A DNA stretch of 64,000 nt from Allocatelliglobosispora scoriae. GTDB taxonomy: Bacteria > Actinomycetota > Actinomycetes > Mycobacteriales > Micromonosporaceae. The stretch covers positions 2,937,001-3,001,000 of the forward strand of contig NZ_JACHMN010000002.1 in NCBI RefSeq assembly GCF_014204945.1, given 5' to 3'. This document shows positions 50,258 to 58,675 of the stretch, one piece after another; positions within the stretch are counted from its first letter, which is position 1; the number at the start of each line of letters is the position of its first letter. The position numbers and the translations under genes are program-made. Below the pieces are notes generated by a model. That model had not been told where the DNA came from, did not search any database, and was given only the letters and a program-made list of their open reading frames with translations.

Positions 50258-51823
50258 ATGACCATGGCGCCCGAGGCCCCCGAGACGGCATCCGCTCCCC
50301 CAGCGGAGCCAAGCCCGTCGATCCCGGCGGTTATCCGTCGTCGACTGCTGCCCTTCGACGACCGGCTCGATCCGTGGTCGTGGTTCGCGACCGGCCTGAT
50401 CGCGGCGATCGCGGCGATCCTGCGGTTCGTCAATATCGGGACCCCCAAGGGCAAGATCTTCGACGAGACCTACTACGCCACCGACGGCCACTGGCTGTGG
50501 GAAAAAGGCTTCGAGTGGGACGAGAACAACAACACCGCCGGCTATGTCGTGCACCCGCCCCTGGGCAAGTGGCTGATCGGCCTCGGTGAGCAGGACTGGG
50601 CGTTCGGTTACAACGAGACCGGCTGGCGGGTCATGGCCGCGGTCTTCGGCGTCGCCTCGATCGTCATGGCGATCCGGATCACCCGGCGGCTGTTCGGCTC
50701 GACGATCCTCGGCTGCATCGCCGGCCTGCTGATGACCTTCGACGGCATGCACTTCGTGCTCTCCCGGTCGGCGCTGCTCGACATGTTCCTGATGACCTTC
50801 GTGCTCGCCGCCTTCGGCTGCCTGGTCCTCGACCGCGACCAGCGGCGCAAGCGCTGGATGCGCTTCCTGGAGGCCGGTGGCGACCCCAAGCTGAAGGGCC
50901 GGGGCAGCCGCCCGTCGTTCGCCGTGCCGTGGTGGCGCCTCGCCGCCGCCGTCATGATCGGCTGCGCGATCGGCGTGAAGTGGAGCGCACTCGCCTTCCT
51001 GCTCATCATGGTGGTGCTCGTCTACTGGTGGGAGTGGGGCGCCCGCCGCTCGGCCGGCGTACGCCGCCCGGTGCTCGACACCTTCCTCGACGAGACCGGC
51101 TGGCTGATCGCCTGCCTCGTGCTGCTGCTCGGCGTCTACCTCCTGACCTGGTCGGGCTGGTTCCTCACCGACGGCGGATACAACCGGCACTGGCTGCTCG
51201 ACACGACCGGCAACGAGCCCGCGTTCTGGGGCGCCCTGGCCAACCTGTGGCACTACCACGCCATGGCGTACGACTTCCACTCGACGCTGACCAGCACGCA
51301 CACCTACCAGTCGTGGCCGTGGCAGTGGCCGATCCTGGGGCGGCCGGTGGCGTTCTACTACAACGGCGACGGCCCCTGCGGCTCGGCACAGTGCGCCAGC
51401 GAGGTCATCCTGCTCGGCACGCCGCTGCTCTGGTGGTCGTTCCTCCCGGCGATGGCGGCGACCGCCTGGTTCGGCATCGCCCGTCGGGACTGGCGGGCGC
51501 TGACGATCCTGCTGATGATCGCGATCGCCTGGCTGCCGTGGTTCTGGTACATGGCCGACCAGCGGACGATGTTCTACTTCTACGCCCTGCCGATGGAACC
51601 TTTCATGATCATGGCTGTGGTGTATGTGCTCGGGTGCATCATGACGCCGCCGCCGGGGTCGCCGCCGGACGACAACCGGCGGATGGTCGGTGCGATCGTC
51701 GCGGGCACGTTCGTGCTGCTGGTGGCGCTGAACTTCGCGTACTTCCATCCGATCTACACGGGGCAGCCGATCCCGTACGCGGACTGGGCCCGACGGATGT
51801 GGCTCGGGTCCCGCTGGATCTAG
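50258..51823 (+). CDS. pmt: Dolichyl/polyprenyl-phosphate-mannose protein mannosyltransferase (GT39)
   Basis: 521-residue polytopic membrane enzyme that transfers mannose from polyprenyl phosphate mannose to exported proteins during secretion. About ten membrane segments. The essential Asp-Glu of the first outer loop is visible in GKIFDETYYATDGHWLW, and HPPLGKW, DGMHFVLSRSALLDM and the PMT_4TMC region with YQSWPWQWPILGRPVAFYY follow. TACGAT lies 7 nt upstream of the ATG, suggesting a leaderless mRNA. A rho-independent terminator follows. Confidence 0.95.
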   Translation: MTMAPEAPETASAPPAEPSPSIPAVIRRRLLPFDDRLDPWSWFATGLIAAIAAILRFVNIGTPKGKIFDETYYATDGHWLWEKGFEWDENNNTAGYVVHPPLGKWLIGLGEQDWAFGYNETGWRVMAAVFGVASIVMAIRITRRLFGSTILGCIAGLLMTFDGMHFVLSRSALLDMFLMTFVLAAFGCLVLDRDQRRKRWMRFLEAGGDPKLKGRGSRPSFAVPWWRLAAAVMIGCAIGVKWSALAFLLIMVVLVYWWEWGARRSAGVRRPVLDTFLDETGWLIACLVLLLGVYLLTWSGWFLTDGGYNRHWLLDTTGNEPAFWGALANLWHYHAMAYDFHSTLTSTHTYQSWPWQWPILGRPVAFYYNGDGPCGSAQCASEVILLGTPLLWWSFLPAMAATAWFGIARRDWRALTILLMIAIAWLPWFWYMADQRTMFYFYALPMEPFMIMAVVYVLGCIMTPPPGSPPDDNRRMVGAIVAGTFVLLVALNFAYFHPIYTGQPIPYADWARRMWLGSRWI

Positions 51824-51835
51824 GTGCTTTTCGGG

Positions 51836-51868
51836 AAGGGGCCATCGCTTCGTGCGGTGGCCCTTTTT
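51836..51868 (+). terminator. Rho-independent terminator of pmt
   Basis: A 13-bp stem (AAGGGGCCATCGC with GCGGTGGCCCTTT, two G-U pairs) ends in TTTTT, 12 nt after the pmt stop. It is the clearest canonical terminator in the window. Confidence 0.85.
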
Positions 51869-52063
51869 CGTGGGCCGGCCTCGCTCCGTGGCGGGGGGCG
51901 AGAGCCGCTGTCCTGCCCACGGTATGAGGTGGGTAAAGAGCTCGACGACGAGGAGCCGGGGTGAGGTTGGGCTGGTCTGCGTGGTGCGGATTTGCGGGAG
52001 GCTTGCTCGCCCACGGCGAGGGCTTGTCCGCTGGCGGAGGGCTGGCGGCTGGCGGCTGGCGGA

Positions 52064-52138
52064 GATCACGTCTACTTCGGGGAAGTAGACGTGATCACGC
52101 TCCAAGATCACGTCTACTTCCGGGAAAGCGACGTAATC
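52064..52138. repeat. Two 33-bp GATC-bounded palindromes (ACGTCTACTTC subtype)
   Basis: 52064-52096 has perfect 15-bp arms GATCACGTCTACTTC/GAAGTAGACGTGATC around GGG. 52106-52138 is an imperfect second copy of the same length. They lie 9 nt apart. The 563-nt space 51824-52386 contains the pmt terminator, these two units, a tandem repeat and two further units; I see no gene. Confidence 0.92.
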
Positions 52139-52180
52139 ACCCCCGCGCGGGGCGCAGGGCGCAGGGCGCGCGGCGAGCCG

Positions 52181-52236
52181 CACCCACGCACCCACGCACC
52201 CACGCACCCACGCACCCACGCACCCACGCACCCACG
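52181..52236. repeat. 7 x 8-bp tandem repeat (CACCCACG)
   Basis: Seven perfect CACCCACG units in 56 bp, ending 3 nt before a 33-bp palindrome. The unit length is the same and the composition similar to the GCACACCC array at 8785-8880, which also borders a GATC palindrome. Confidence 0.95.
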
Positions 52237-52239
52237 CAA

Positions 52240-52314
52240 GATCACACCTTCTTTCGGGAAGAAGGTGTGATCAAGGTCCATGATCAGGCCTTCTTCAGGG
52301 AAAATGGGGTGATC
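52240..52314. repeat. Two 33-bp GATC-bounded palindromes (ACACCTTCTT subtype)
   Basis: 52240-52272 has perfect 14-bp arms GATCACACCTTCTT/AAGAAGGTGTGATC around TCGGG. 52282-52314 is an imperfect copy of the same length, 9 nt further on. They lie downstream of the tRNA-Ala gene on its transcribed strand. Confidence 0.92.
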
Positions 52315-52386
52315 ATGGCGGCGCAAGATCGTGAGACGCATGCAGAAACGGCCACCTCCGACGGAGCGGAGATGGCCGTTGAGCTG

Positions 52387-52460
52387 TGGAGACGAGGGGA
52401 TTCGAACCCCTGACCCCCTCGATGCGAACGAGGTGCGCTACCGGGCTGCGCCACGTCCCC
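52387..52460 (-). tRNA. tRNA-Ala (anticodon CGC)
   Basis: 74 nt folding as a cloverleaf on the minus strand: acceptor GGGGACG/CGTCTCC with the G3-U70 pair that defines alanine identity, anticodon stem CCTCG/CGAGG with loop TTCGCAT (anticodon CGC), T-loop TTCGAAT, discriminator A. CCA is not encoded. Confidence 0.95.
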
Positions 52461-52536
52461 CGGTGGTGATCCCTTGCGGGATCGGCGCCTAGATTAGCAC
52501 GCACACCGGGGGGCTTCGCAAAGCGCCCCGGGCGTG

Positions 52537-53301
52537 TCAGCGCTTCGGCCGTGCGGAGTAGGAACGCCCACGGTAGGAGATAACGGGCCCCTCCCCGACC
52601 GCCTTCTGCATCGGGATCGACGCCTGCGCCTCGGCCTGCGCCTGCAGCTCCGCGACGAGGGCCCGCTGCCGGGCCAGCTCCTCCTGGAGCTGCCGAGCCG
52701 CCTCGCGCCGCGTCTCGGCCCGTCGGCGCTGCGCCTGGCGGACAAGCGCCTGCTGGTGCTCCAGCCAGCGAGCCTCCGAGGCCTCGTCGCGCCTGCGGCG
52801 GTGGAGCTGGATCGCCTGCGTACGCAGATGCCCCATATACGCCGCGAGCAGCACCGCCGTCACCGCGAGGCTGATCCAGAAGCCGGGCCCGACGAGCACG
52901 ACCCCGATCAGCTCGACGACGTTGAGGGCGGCGAGAGCCGTCAGGACGCGCCTGCGGCGGTAGACGGCGGGTTTGTGCGGGCTGCGTCCGCCCGTGGCCG
53001 CACGCATCGTGTAGGGCACCCCGGACCGGGGCACCACGGTGAGTGTCGGCCGGCCGGTGGCGGGAGCGGCGGTGATGGTGGGGTAGGCCCTGGGCGGGTT
53101 GACGGGGAGGCGTCCGGGCACGGTGCGCTTGCGCCGGTGCCGGGACAGCACCCGCGCGGTGGACGTCGCCCGCTCCGCGACCAGCCGCTCGGTGGCGTCG
53201 TACCGGCGGACGAGGGCCGGAGCGAGGGCGAGCAGACCGGCAGCAGTAAGCACGGCGAGGAGCACCGACGTCGGCACCCTCACCCCTCCCGTCACTGCCA
53301 T
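52537..53301 (-). CDS. sepX: SepX/GlpR-like division membrane protein
   Basis: 254 residues: one membrane segment near the N-terminus (VLLAVLTAAGLLALAPALV), a basic linker with DATERLVAERATSTARVLSRHRRKR, two closely spaced segments (about residues 125-168), then a long charged coiled-coil-like region rich in Arg, Glu and Gln and a C-terminal GPVISYRGRSYSARPKR. Sequence alone is weakly conserved; the call rests on this layout and on the gene order sepX/acetyltransferase/glp/galU, which matches the actinobacterial division locus. Such proteins recruit Glp to the septum. ATG 53301 follows AGGGA. Confidence 0.65.
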   Translation of the reverse strand: MAVTGGVRVPTSVLLAVLTAAGLLALAPALVRRYDATERLVAERATSTARVLSRHRRKRTVPGRLPVNPPRAYPTITAAPATGRPTLTVVPRSGVPYTMRAATGGRSPHKPAVYRRRRVLTALAALNVVELIGVVLVGPGFWISLAVTAVLLAAYMGHLRTQAIQLHRRRRDEASEARWLEHQQALVRQAQRRRAETRREAARQLQEELARQRALVAELQAQAEAQASIPMQKAVGEGPVISYRGRSYSARPKR

Positions 53302-53460
53302 AGAGCGTCCCTGCGGCATGTGCGCAGGTATTCCCCATCTCCGTCGATCGGATAGATCGTTACCTGAGCGTAATGGGACATGCCGCCCGGGTTCGGACGC
53401 CGCGCCGTGCGCACAGCCAACCGCGACACGCCGCCCAGCGAGTGGCGCCACGCCGCGAGA

Positions 53461-54093
53461 TCAAACGCCGCGCAATCGATGCCACCGTTTGAGCAGGCCG
53501 CCCTCGCCGATCACGTCCTCGATCGTCACGGCGTAACCGACATGATCCCGCCAGGCGCCGTCGATGAACATGTAATTGTGGTGGTAGCCCTCTTCGCGCA
53601 GGCCCAGCTTCTCCACCACGCGCCGGCTCGCCTTGTTCTCCGGACGGATGTTGATCTCGACGCGGTGCAGGCCGCCGGCACCGAAGGCGTGATCGACGAG
53701 GAGCGCGACGGCGGTCGGCATGATGCCCTGCCCGGCGGCCCGGGAGTCGATCCAGTAACCGCAGTAGGCGGACCCGAACGCCCGCCTCACGATGTTGCCG
53801 AGGTTGATGTGGCCGACGAGGCGCTCCGTGCCGTCGGGGAACTGCAGGCAGATCGCGAAGGGCATCGCCTCGCCCTCCTTCGCCGCGCGCCGCAGTCCAC
53901 GCCGGACCAGGTGGAAGGAGGAGACCGAGTTGACCTGGTCCCAGAGTCCGTGCGGGGTCGCCTCCCAGGGCGCGAGCCACCGCTCGTTGAAGCGCCGCAC
54001 CGCCGACCACTCGACCGCATCGCCGCGCCGATAGGGTCGCAGCAGGACCGGCCCGTCGGCCAGCACAATCGGGTAACCGATCGCCTTCGTCAT
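53461..54093 (-). CDS. GNAT-family N-acetyltransferase (RimJ/RimL type)
   Basis: 210 residues with a RimJ-like GNAT fold: VLLRPYRRGDAVEWSAVR, LVGHINLGNIVRRAFGSAYCGYWI, the acetyl-CoA loop RAAGQGIMPTAVALLVDHAF, and HRVEINIRPENKASRRVVEKLGLREEGY. It may acetylate a protein N-terminus; the target is unknown. It is coupled to the upstream glp gene by an ATGA overlap and is a constant neighbour of glp and sepX in actinobacteria. Confidence 0.92.
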   Translation of the reverse strand: MTKAIGYPIVLADGPVLLRPYRRGDAVEWSAVRRFNERWLAPWEATPHGLWDQVNSVSSFHLVRRGLRRAAKEGEAMPFAICLQFPDGTERLVGHINLGNIVRRAFGSAYCGYWIDSRAAGQGIMPTAVALLVDHAFGAGGLHRVEINIRPENKASRRVVEKLGLREEGYHHNYMFIDGAWRDHVGYAVTIEDVIGEGGLLKRWHRLRGV

Positions 54094-55367
54094 CGTCGCC
54101 TATCCAGCAGCAGGACGTCCACGGTGGAGCCGGCGGCGGCGGTCGTCACCCGCTCGCCGAGCACCAGCAGACCGTTCGCCTCGGCCAGCCCGGCCAGAGT
54201 ACGCGGACCCCCCGCCAGCGGTTGCACGGTATATCCACCCCCGCGGCGTTCGGCGACGAGGGCGGGCCGGAACTCGCGCAGTCCGCCCGGCGACATGACG
54301 GTCTCCAGCAGATGGCCCCGCACGGAGGGCCGGAAGACGGGCTCGGCACCGGCGAGAAGTTGGATGATCGGCCGGGCGAGCACCTCGAAGCCGATCAGCG
54401 CGGCACCCGGATCGCCGGGCAGGCAGACGATCGGCACCTCATCGGTGCTGCCGATCGTGCCGAAGCCGAGGATCGAGCTGGGGTAGAGCGCCACGTCGGT
54501 GAAGGTGACCGAGCCGACCCGGCTCCCGTCCCGGCGGGAGAGCACCCGGCGGACCATGTCACCGGGGCCGGTGCCGGAGCCGCCGGTGGTGATGATGAGG
54601 TCCGAGCGCGGCACCTGGTCGTCGAGGAGTGAGCGCAGCACCTCGGGGTCGTCATCGGCGATGCCGACCCGATAGGCGTGCGCGCCCGCCTCGGCGGCGG
54701 CGGCGGTGAGCGCGTGGGAGTTGACGTCGACGATCTGGCCCGGCTGGCTGACCCGGCCCGCCTCGACGAGCTCGTCACCGGTGGCGATGATGACGACGCG
54801 CGGAGTGGGGCGCACCACCACGTGTCCGATCCCGCTCGCGGCGAGCACCGCCACGACGGCGGGGGTCACGATTCCGCCACTGCGGGCGAGGACGGCGCCG
54901 ACGGCCAGCTCCTCGCCGCAGTGGCGGATGCCGTACCCCCGTTTGGGGACCTGGTGGATCTCGACCGCGGCCATGCCCTGGTCGGTGCAGTCCACCGGGA
55001 CGATCACGTCGGCGCCGACCGGCAGCGGAGCGCCGGCGGCGACGGAGAAGCAGGTGTTGGGCGTCAGGCGGGCCGGGCGCCAGCTCGACGCGGAGAGGTC
55101 GCCGACGACGTGCAGGCGCACGGGACGACCGTGCCCGGGCGAGACGAGGTCCTCGGCGCGTGCCGCGTATCCGTCGATCCCGGCCTGGTCGAAGGCCGGG
55201 TAGGGATGCGCGGCGAGGACGTTCTCGGCGAGCACGTTGCCGTGCGCCTGTGTGAGATCGAGATCGAGTGCCGGCAACGCGCGTAGCCTGCGCAGCACGC
55301 TGCCCAGGTAATCGGCGAGGGGCGTCAGCTCCCCTGCCGCCGCCTCGAACTCCGCCGTCGCCGTCAT
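54090..55367 (-). CDS. glp: MoeA/gephyrin-like protein, probable division protein Glp
   Basis: 425 residues with the complete MoeA architecture: N-terminal domains I/II with AENVLAAHPYPAFDQAGIDGYA, the MPT-binding domain with VVIIATGDELVEAGRVSQPGQIVDVNSH and TTGGSGTGPGDMVRRVL (a variant of the usual SGGVS.G..D), and a C-terminal beta domain. True molybdenum-cofactor genes are not nearby. Its place between galU and the acetyltransferase/sepX pair matches Glp, a MoeA paralog that binds FtsZ in Corynebacterium. A genuine molybdopterin molybdotransferase role cannot be excluded. Confidence 0.85.
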   Translation of the reverse strand: MTATAEFEAAAGELTPLADYLGSVLRRLRALPALDLDLTQAHGNVLAENVLAAHPYPAFDQAGIDGYAARAEDLVSPGHGRPVRLHVVGDLSASSWRPARLTPNTCFSVAAGAPLPVGADVIVPVDCTDQGMAAVEIHQVPKRGYGIRHCGEELAVGAVLARSGGIVTPAVVAVLAASGIGHVVVRPTPRVVIIATGDELVEAGRVSQPGQIVDVNSHALTAAAAEAGAHAYRVGIADDDPEVLRSLLDDQVPRSDLIITTGGSGTGPGDMVRRVLSRRDGSRVGSVTFTDVALYPSSILGFGTIGSTDEVPIVCLPGDPGAALIGFEVLARPIIQLLAGAEPVFRPSVRGHLLETVMSPGGLREFRPALVAERRGGGYTVQPLAGGPRTLAGLAEANGLLVLGERVTTAAAGSTVDVLLLDRRR

Positions 55368-55393
55368 GTCTCGATCATCCCGTCGGCCCCCGG

Positions 55394-56398
55394 TTATCCG
55401 TCCACCGCCAGCGAGGACGCCCCGCTGGTCCGGGAGTCCCGCTGCGAGTCCACAAAGGCCTCCAGCCACTCCTGGAACGGCTTGCCCAGGTCGGGGCGCT
55501 CGCAGGCGAGCTGCACGACGGCCTGGAGATAGCCGAGCGGCATCCCGGTGTCGTAGCGGTGGCCCCGGTAGACGATGCCGTGCACGGGAGTGCCCTCCTC
55601 CAGCAGGATCGACATGGCGTCGGTGAGCTGGATCTCCCCGCCGCTGCCCGGCTTGGTACGCCGGATCGCGTCGAAGATCGTCGAGGGGAGGATGTATCGG
55701 CCGACGACTGCGTAGTTGCTGGGTGCCGTGCCGATCTCGGGCTTCTCGACCAGGCCGGTCACCTTGACGACGGGGCCGGCCGAGGAGACGCCCGTCAGCT
55801 CCAGCGCGGCGTCGGTGACCGACGCGATGCCGTACCGGTTGACCTCGTCGTCGGGGACCTCGATGAAGGCGAGCACGATGCCGCCGGTCCGCGCCTGCAG
55901 CTCCAGCATGGACGGCAGCAGCGGCCGGGTCTCCTCGCAGAACTCGTCACCGAGCAGCACCGCGAAGGCTTCGCCCCCGACGTGCGACTCGGCGTAGGAG
56001 ACGGCGTGGCCGAGGCCGAGCGGCTCGCCCTGGCGGCAGGTGTAGATCTCGGCGAGTTCGGAGGTGTGCCGGATCGCCGCGAGCAGGTCCCAGGCTCCCT
56101 TCGCCTCGAGCCTGGACTCCAGATAGGGCATGCGGTCGAAGTGGTCGACCATGCTGGTCTTGCCGCGGCCGGTGACGAGCAGCACGTCGTTGATCCCGGC
56201 GGCGGCGGCTTCCTCCACGATGTACTGCAGGACCGGCCGGTCGACGACCGGGAGGAGTTCCTTGGGCACGGCTTTGGTGGCGGGGAGGAAGCGAGTGGCG
56301 AGGCCGGCGGCCGGGATCACGGCCTTGACGGCCCGCGATGAGGAGCCGGCCACGCCGCTGTCGGCGGAGGCGGATGGGGCTGGGGTGTGTCCGAGCAT
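55394..56398 (-). CDS. galU: UTP-glucose-1-phosphate uridylyltransferase
   Basis: 334-residue enzyme making UDP-glucose. AVKAVIPAAGLATRFLPATKAVPKELLPVVDRP contains the nucleotide-binding loop and catalytic Lys region (residues 23-55). Also FVLLGDE-like AVLLGDEFCEE, KVTGLVEKPEIGTAPSN and GGEIQLTDAMSILLEEGTPVHG. It heads galU-glp-acetyltransferase, with a 26-nt gap to glp. GGDEF ends 9 nt upstream on the same strand, so all may be cotranscribed. The first 22 residues are a low-complexity extension. Confidence 0.95.
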   Translation of the reverse strand: MLGHTPAPSASADSGVAGSSSRAVKAVIPAAGLATRFLPATKAVPKELLPVVDRPVLQYIVEEAAAAGINDVLLVTGRGKTSMVDHFDRMPYLESRLEAKGAWDLLAAIRHTSELAEIYTCRQGEPLGLGHAVSYAESHVGGEAFAVLLGDEFCEETRPLLPSMLELQARTGGIVLAFIEVPDDEVNRYGIASVTDAALELTGVSSAGPVVKVTGLVEKPEIGTAPSNYAVVGRYILPSTIFDAIRRTKPGSGGEIQLTDAMSILLEEGTPVHGIVYRGHRYDTGMPLGYLQAVVQLACERPDLGKPFQEWLEAFVDSQRDSRTSGASSLAVDG

Positions 56399-56407
56399 GT
56401 CGCGAGA

Positions 56408-58615
56408 CTATCGGCCGGGACCCTGGCGAGGTGTGTGTGTCCCGCCCGCCACGCCGCTGGCTGCGGTGTCTGCGGTGAAATACGAGGTCGGGATCTCCTC
56501 TTCGGCATCCCTGGCGACCCGATGGGTGTTGCGTCCCGCCGCCTTCGCGGAGTAAAGGGCGTCGTCTGCGGCAGCGAGAACCGCCGATGAGGTGACCCCG
56601 TGATCCGGGTAGACGGCGACACCGATCGAGACGGTCACCTCGACGGTGATCGGCTCGCCCTCCGGGCCCCGGGCCGGTACGACGATCGGCGCGGCACGCA
56701 GCGCGGTGCAGAGGCGTTCGGCGACGGTGGAGCCGCCGACGGCGTCGGTCTCCGGGAGCAGCACGACGAACTCCTCCCCGCCGTGGCGGAAGGCGAGGTC
56801 GACCTCGCGGATCTCGTGCCGGATCCGGCGGGCGAACTCGGCGAGGACGACGTCGCCGGCTGCGTGCCCGTACGAATCGTTGATCTCCTTGAATTTGTCG
56901 AGGTCGAGTGCGAGGACGCTGAGCCGCCGCCCGAAGCGGTGGGCCCGCTCGACCTCGCGTCGGATGCAGTCGCGCAGCGAGCGGTAGTTGAACAGCCCGG
57001 TGAGCGGGTCGGTGACCGAGAGACGCTGTGCCTCCTCGTGCACCCGCACGTTGTCGACGGCGACGGCGGCCTGCCCGGCGAAGGTGCGCAGCGTGTCGAG
57101 GTCACCGGCGTCGAACTCGTCGCGGCCGATCCGGTCATAGAGCGCGAGCACCCCGGAGGCGGCGGGCAGCCCGGCCGGCCAGAGCGGCGAACCCCCGCGC
57201 AGCACGCCGTCCCCGCCGCTGAAGGCGGTGGCGACGGGCGGCGGTGACGGCACGGCGGCGAACGGCACCACCACATAGGTCCGGCACTCCGGCTCCCCCG
57301 CGCGCAGCATCGGCCCGTCGCGGTCGATCCGGCCGCGGACCGGCGAGCCGGTGGCGGCGACGGAGCCGAGCAGGCCCTCGCCGATCGGCACCCGCACCGG
57401 GTCGGCGTCGGGCAGGCCCTCGGTGCACTGGCCGAGCAGCGTGCCGGTGGCCGGGTCGGCGAGGAGCACGATCCCGGCGCGGGCACCGGTGGCGTGCCGA
57501 GCGGTCTGGAGGATGACCTGCAGGATCCGGTTGAGGTCGTGGGTGCTGGAGAGGGTGTCGCCGAGCACGCCGAGGTGGCCGCGGAGCTGGTCCCGGCTCG
57601 CGGTGAGCGCTTCGACATAGGACTGGAGCTCGCCGGTCATCCGGTTGAAGGCACCGGCGAGTCGGCCGACCTCGTCGTCGCCGACGACCGGGACCCGGGC
57701 GCCGAGGTCGCCGTCGGCGACCCTGTCGGCGGCGGCGGCTAGCGCGACGAGCGGTTCGGTGGTGGTCCGGGCCAGCCAGAGAGCGGCGAGCACCGCTATC
57801 GCCGCGGTCGCGAGCACGACGGCGGCGAGCATGGCGTAGCGGCCCGCGGCGCCGGGGTTGGGCACGGAGAGCACGAGCGGCAGCGGCGAGCCGTCGGCCG
57901 GACCGAGGTCGATCGTGACCATCCCGGCCTCGATCACCGCGGCTGCGTGGGCACCCGGGTCCTTCAGCATCGCCTCGGTGTCGCCGCCCGGCTCGGAGAG
58001 GTCGACGGTCTCCGCGGTCGGCGTCGGGTTGAGCGGTGCGCCCGGGTCGGCCGTGGGCCTGCCGACGCCCTGCTCGCTGCGGCCGGAGCCGGAGAGCAGG
58101 GTGATCTCGACGCCGGTGGCGTCGGCGAGCTGCTGAAGGAAGTCCTCGTCGACGGTCCGCGCCGCCCAGACCGTGCCGACGGCGGTGCCGTCCGCGCGGA
58201 CCAGCTCGACCCGGGCCGCGATCGCCTCATAGGCGGCGGGCCCGGCCTCGACCGACGGACGACCGGAGCAGTCCGCCCACGGCGGCGGCGGCGACTCGGC
58301 GGTGGTGAGCCCTTCCGCCAGGCCGTCGACCGGCTCGACGTGCACGCCGCTGGCGATCCCCCGGAGCACGAAGCGGTCGGCGAGCGCCGGCCGATCCGCC
58401 TCGGGTGTCGCGGCGATCGCTTCGGCGACCGCGGTGAGCTGCCCGCAGAGCGCTCCGATCGAGTTGCGAACCGTCGCGGCCGCGAGATCGAGCCGCTCAT
58501 CGGCGCGATCCCGGCTGATCGCCGTGGTGATCGTGCCCATGACGATGGCACCGATCAGCACCGGTCCGAGGACGACGACCAAAAACGCAGTCGTCAGCCG
58601 CGTGCGCAGCGTCAC
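56408..58615 (-). CDS. Membrane diguanylate cyclase (sensor-HAMP-GAF-GGDEF)
   Basis: 735 residues. Membrane segment 1 (about 8-30), an extracellular sensor region (about 35-258) with three Cys, membrane segment 2 (260-282), HAMP (283-336), GAF (about 355-525) and GGDEF (530-700). The active site reads GGEEF (612-616) in FRHGGEEFVVLLPE. An inhibitory site R603-x-x-D606 sits five residues upstream, so product feedback is expected. It makes c-di-GMP from two GTP. No EAL domain follows. The start is GTG 58615, divergent from the folate gene. Confidence 0.92.
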   Translation of the reverse strand: MTLRTRLTTAFLVVVLGPVLIGAIVMGTITTAISRDRADERLDLAAATVRNSIGALCGQLTAVAEAIAATPEADRPALADRFVLRGIASGVHVEPVDGLAEGLTTAESPPPPWADCSGRPSVEAGPAAYEAIAARVELVRADGTAVGTVWAARTVDEDFLQQLADATGVEITLLSGSGRSEQGVGRPTADPGAPLNPTPTAETVDLSEPGGDTEAMLKDPGAHAAAVIEAGMVTIDLGPADGSPLPLVLSVPNPGAAGRYAMLAAVVLATAAIAVLAALWLARTTTEPLVALAAAADRVADGDLGARVPVVGDDEVGRLAGAFNRMTGELQSYVEALTASRDQLRGHLGVLGDTLSSTHDLNRILQVILQTARHATGARAGIVLLADPATGTLLGQCTEGLPDADPVRVPIGEGLLGSVAATGSPVRGRIDRDGPMLRAGEPECRTYVVVPFAAVPSPPPVATAFSGGDGVLRGGSPLWPAGLPAASGVLALYDRIGRDEFDAGDLDTLRTFAGQAAVAVDNVRVHEEAQRLSVTDPLTGLFNYRSLRDCIRREVERAHRFGRRLSVLALDLDKFKEINDSYGHAAGDVVLAEFARRIRHEIREVDLAFRHGGEEFVVLLPETDAVGGSTVAERLCTALRAAPIVVPARGPEGEPITVEVTVSIGVAVYPDHGVTSSAVLAAADDALYSAKAAGRNTHRVARDAEEEIPTSYFTADTAASGVAGGTHTPRQGPGR

Positions 58616-58675
58616 TGTTCCTCCCCGGTGAACGTGCCTTTTGTGGAACTAACCGATTTGTGGAAGAAATGTCGC

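Noticed and set aside
54090-55367. Annotation of the MoeA-like gene as plain molybdenum cofactor synthesis.
   Set aside because: No moa, mob or mog gene is nearby, and the order galU/acetyltransferase/coiled-coil membrane protein fits the division protein Glp better. I kept the alternative in the entry.
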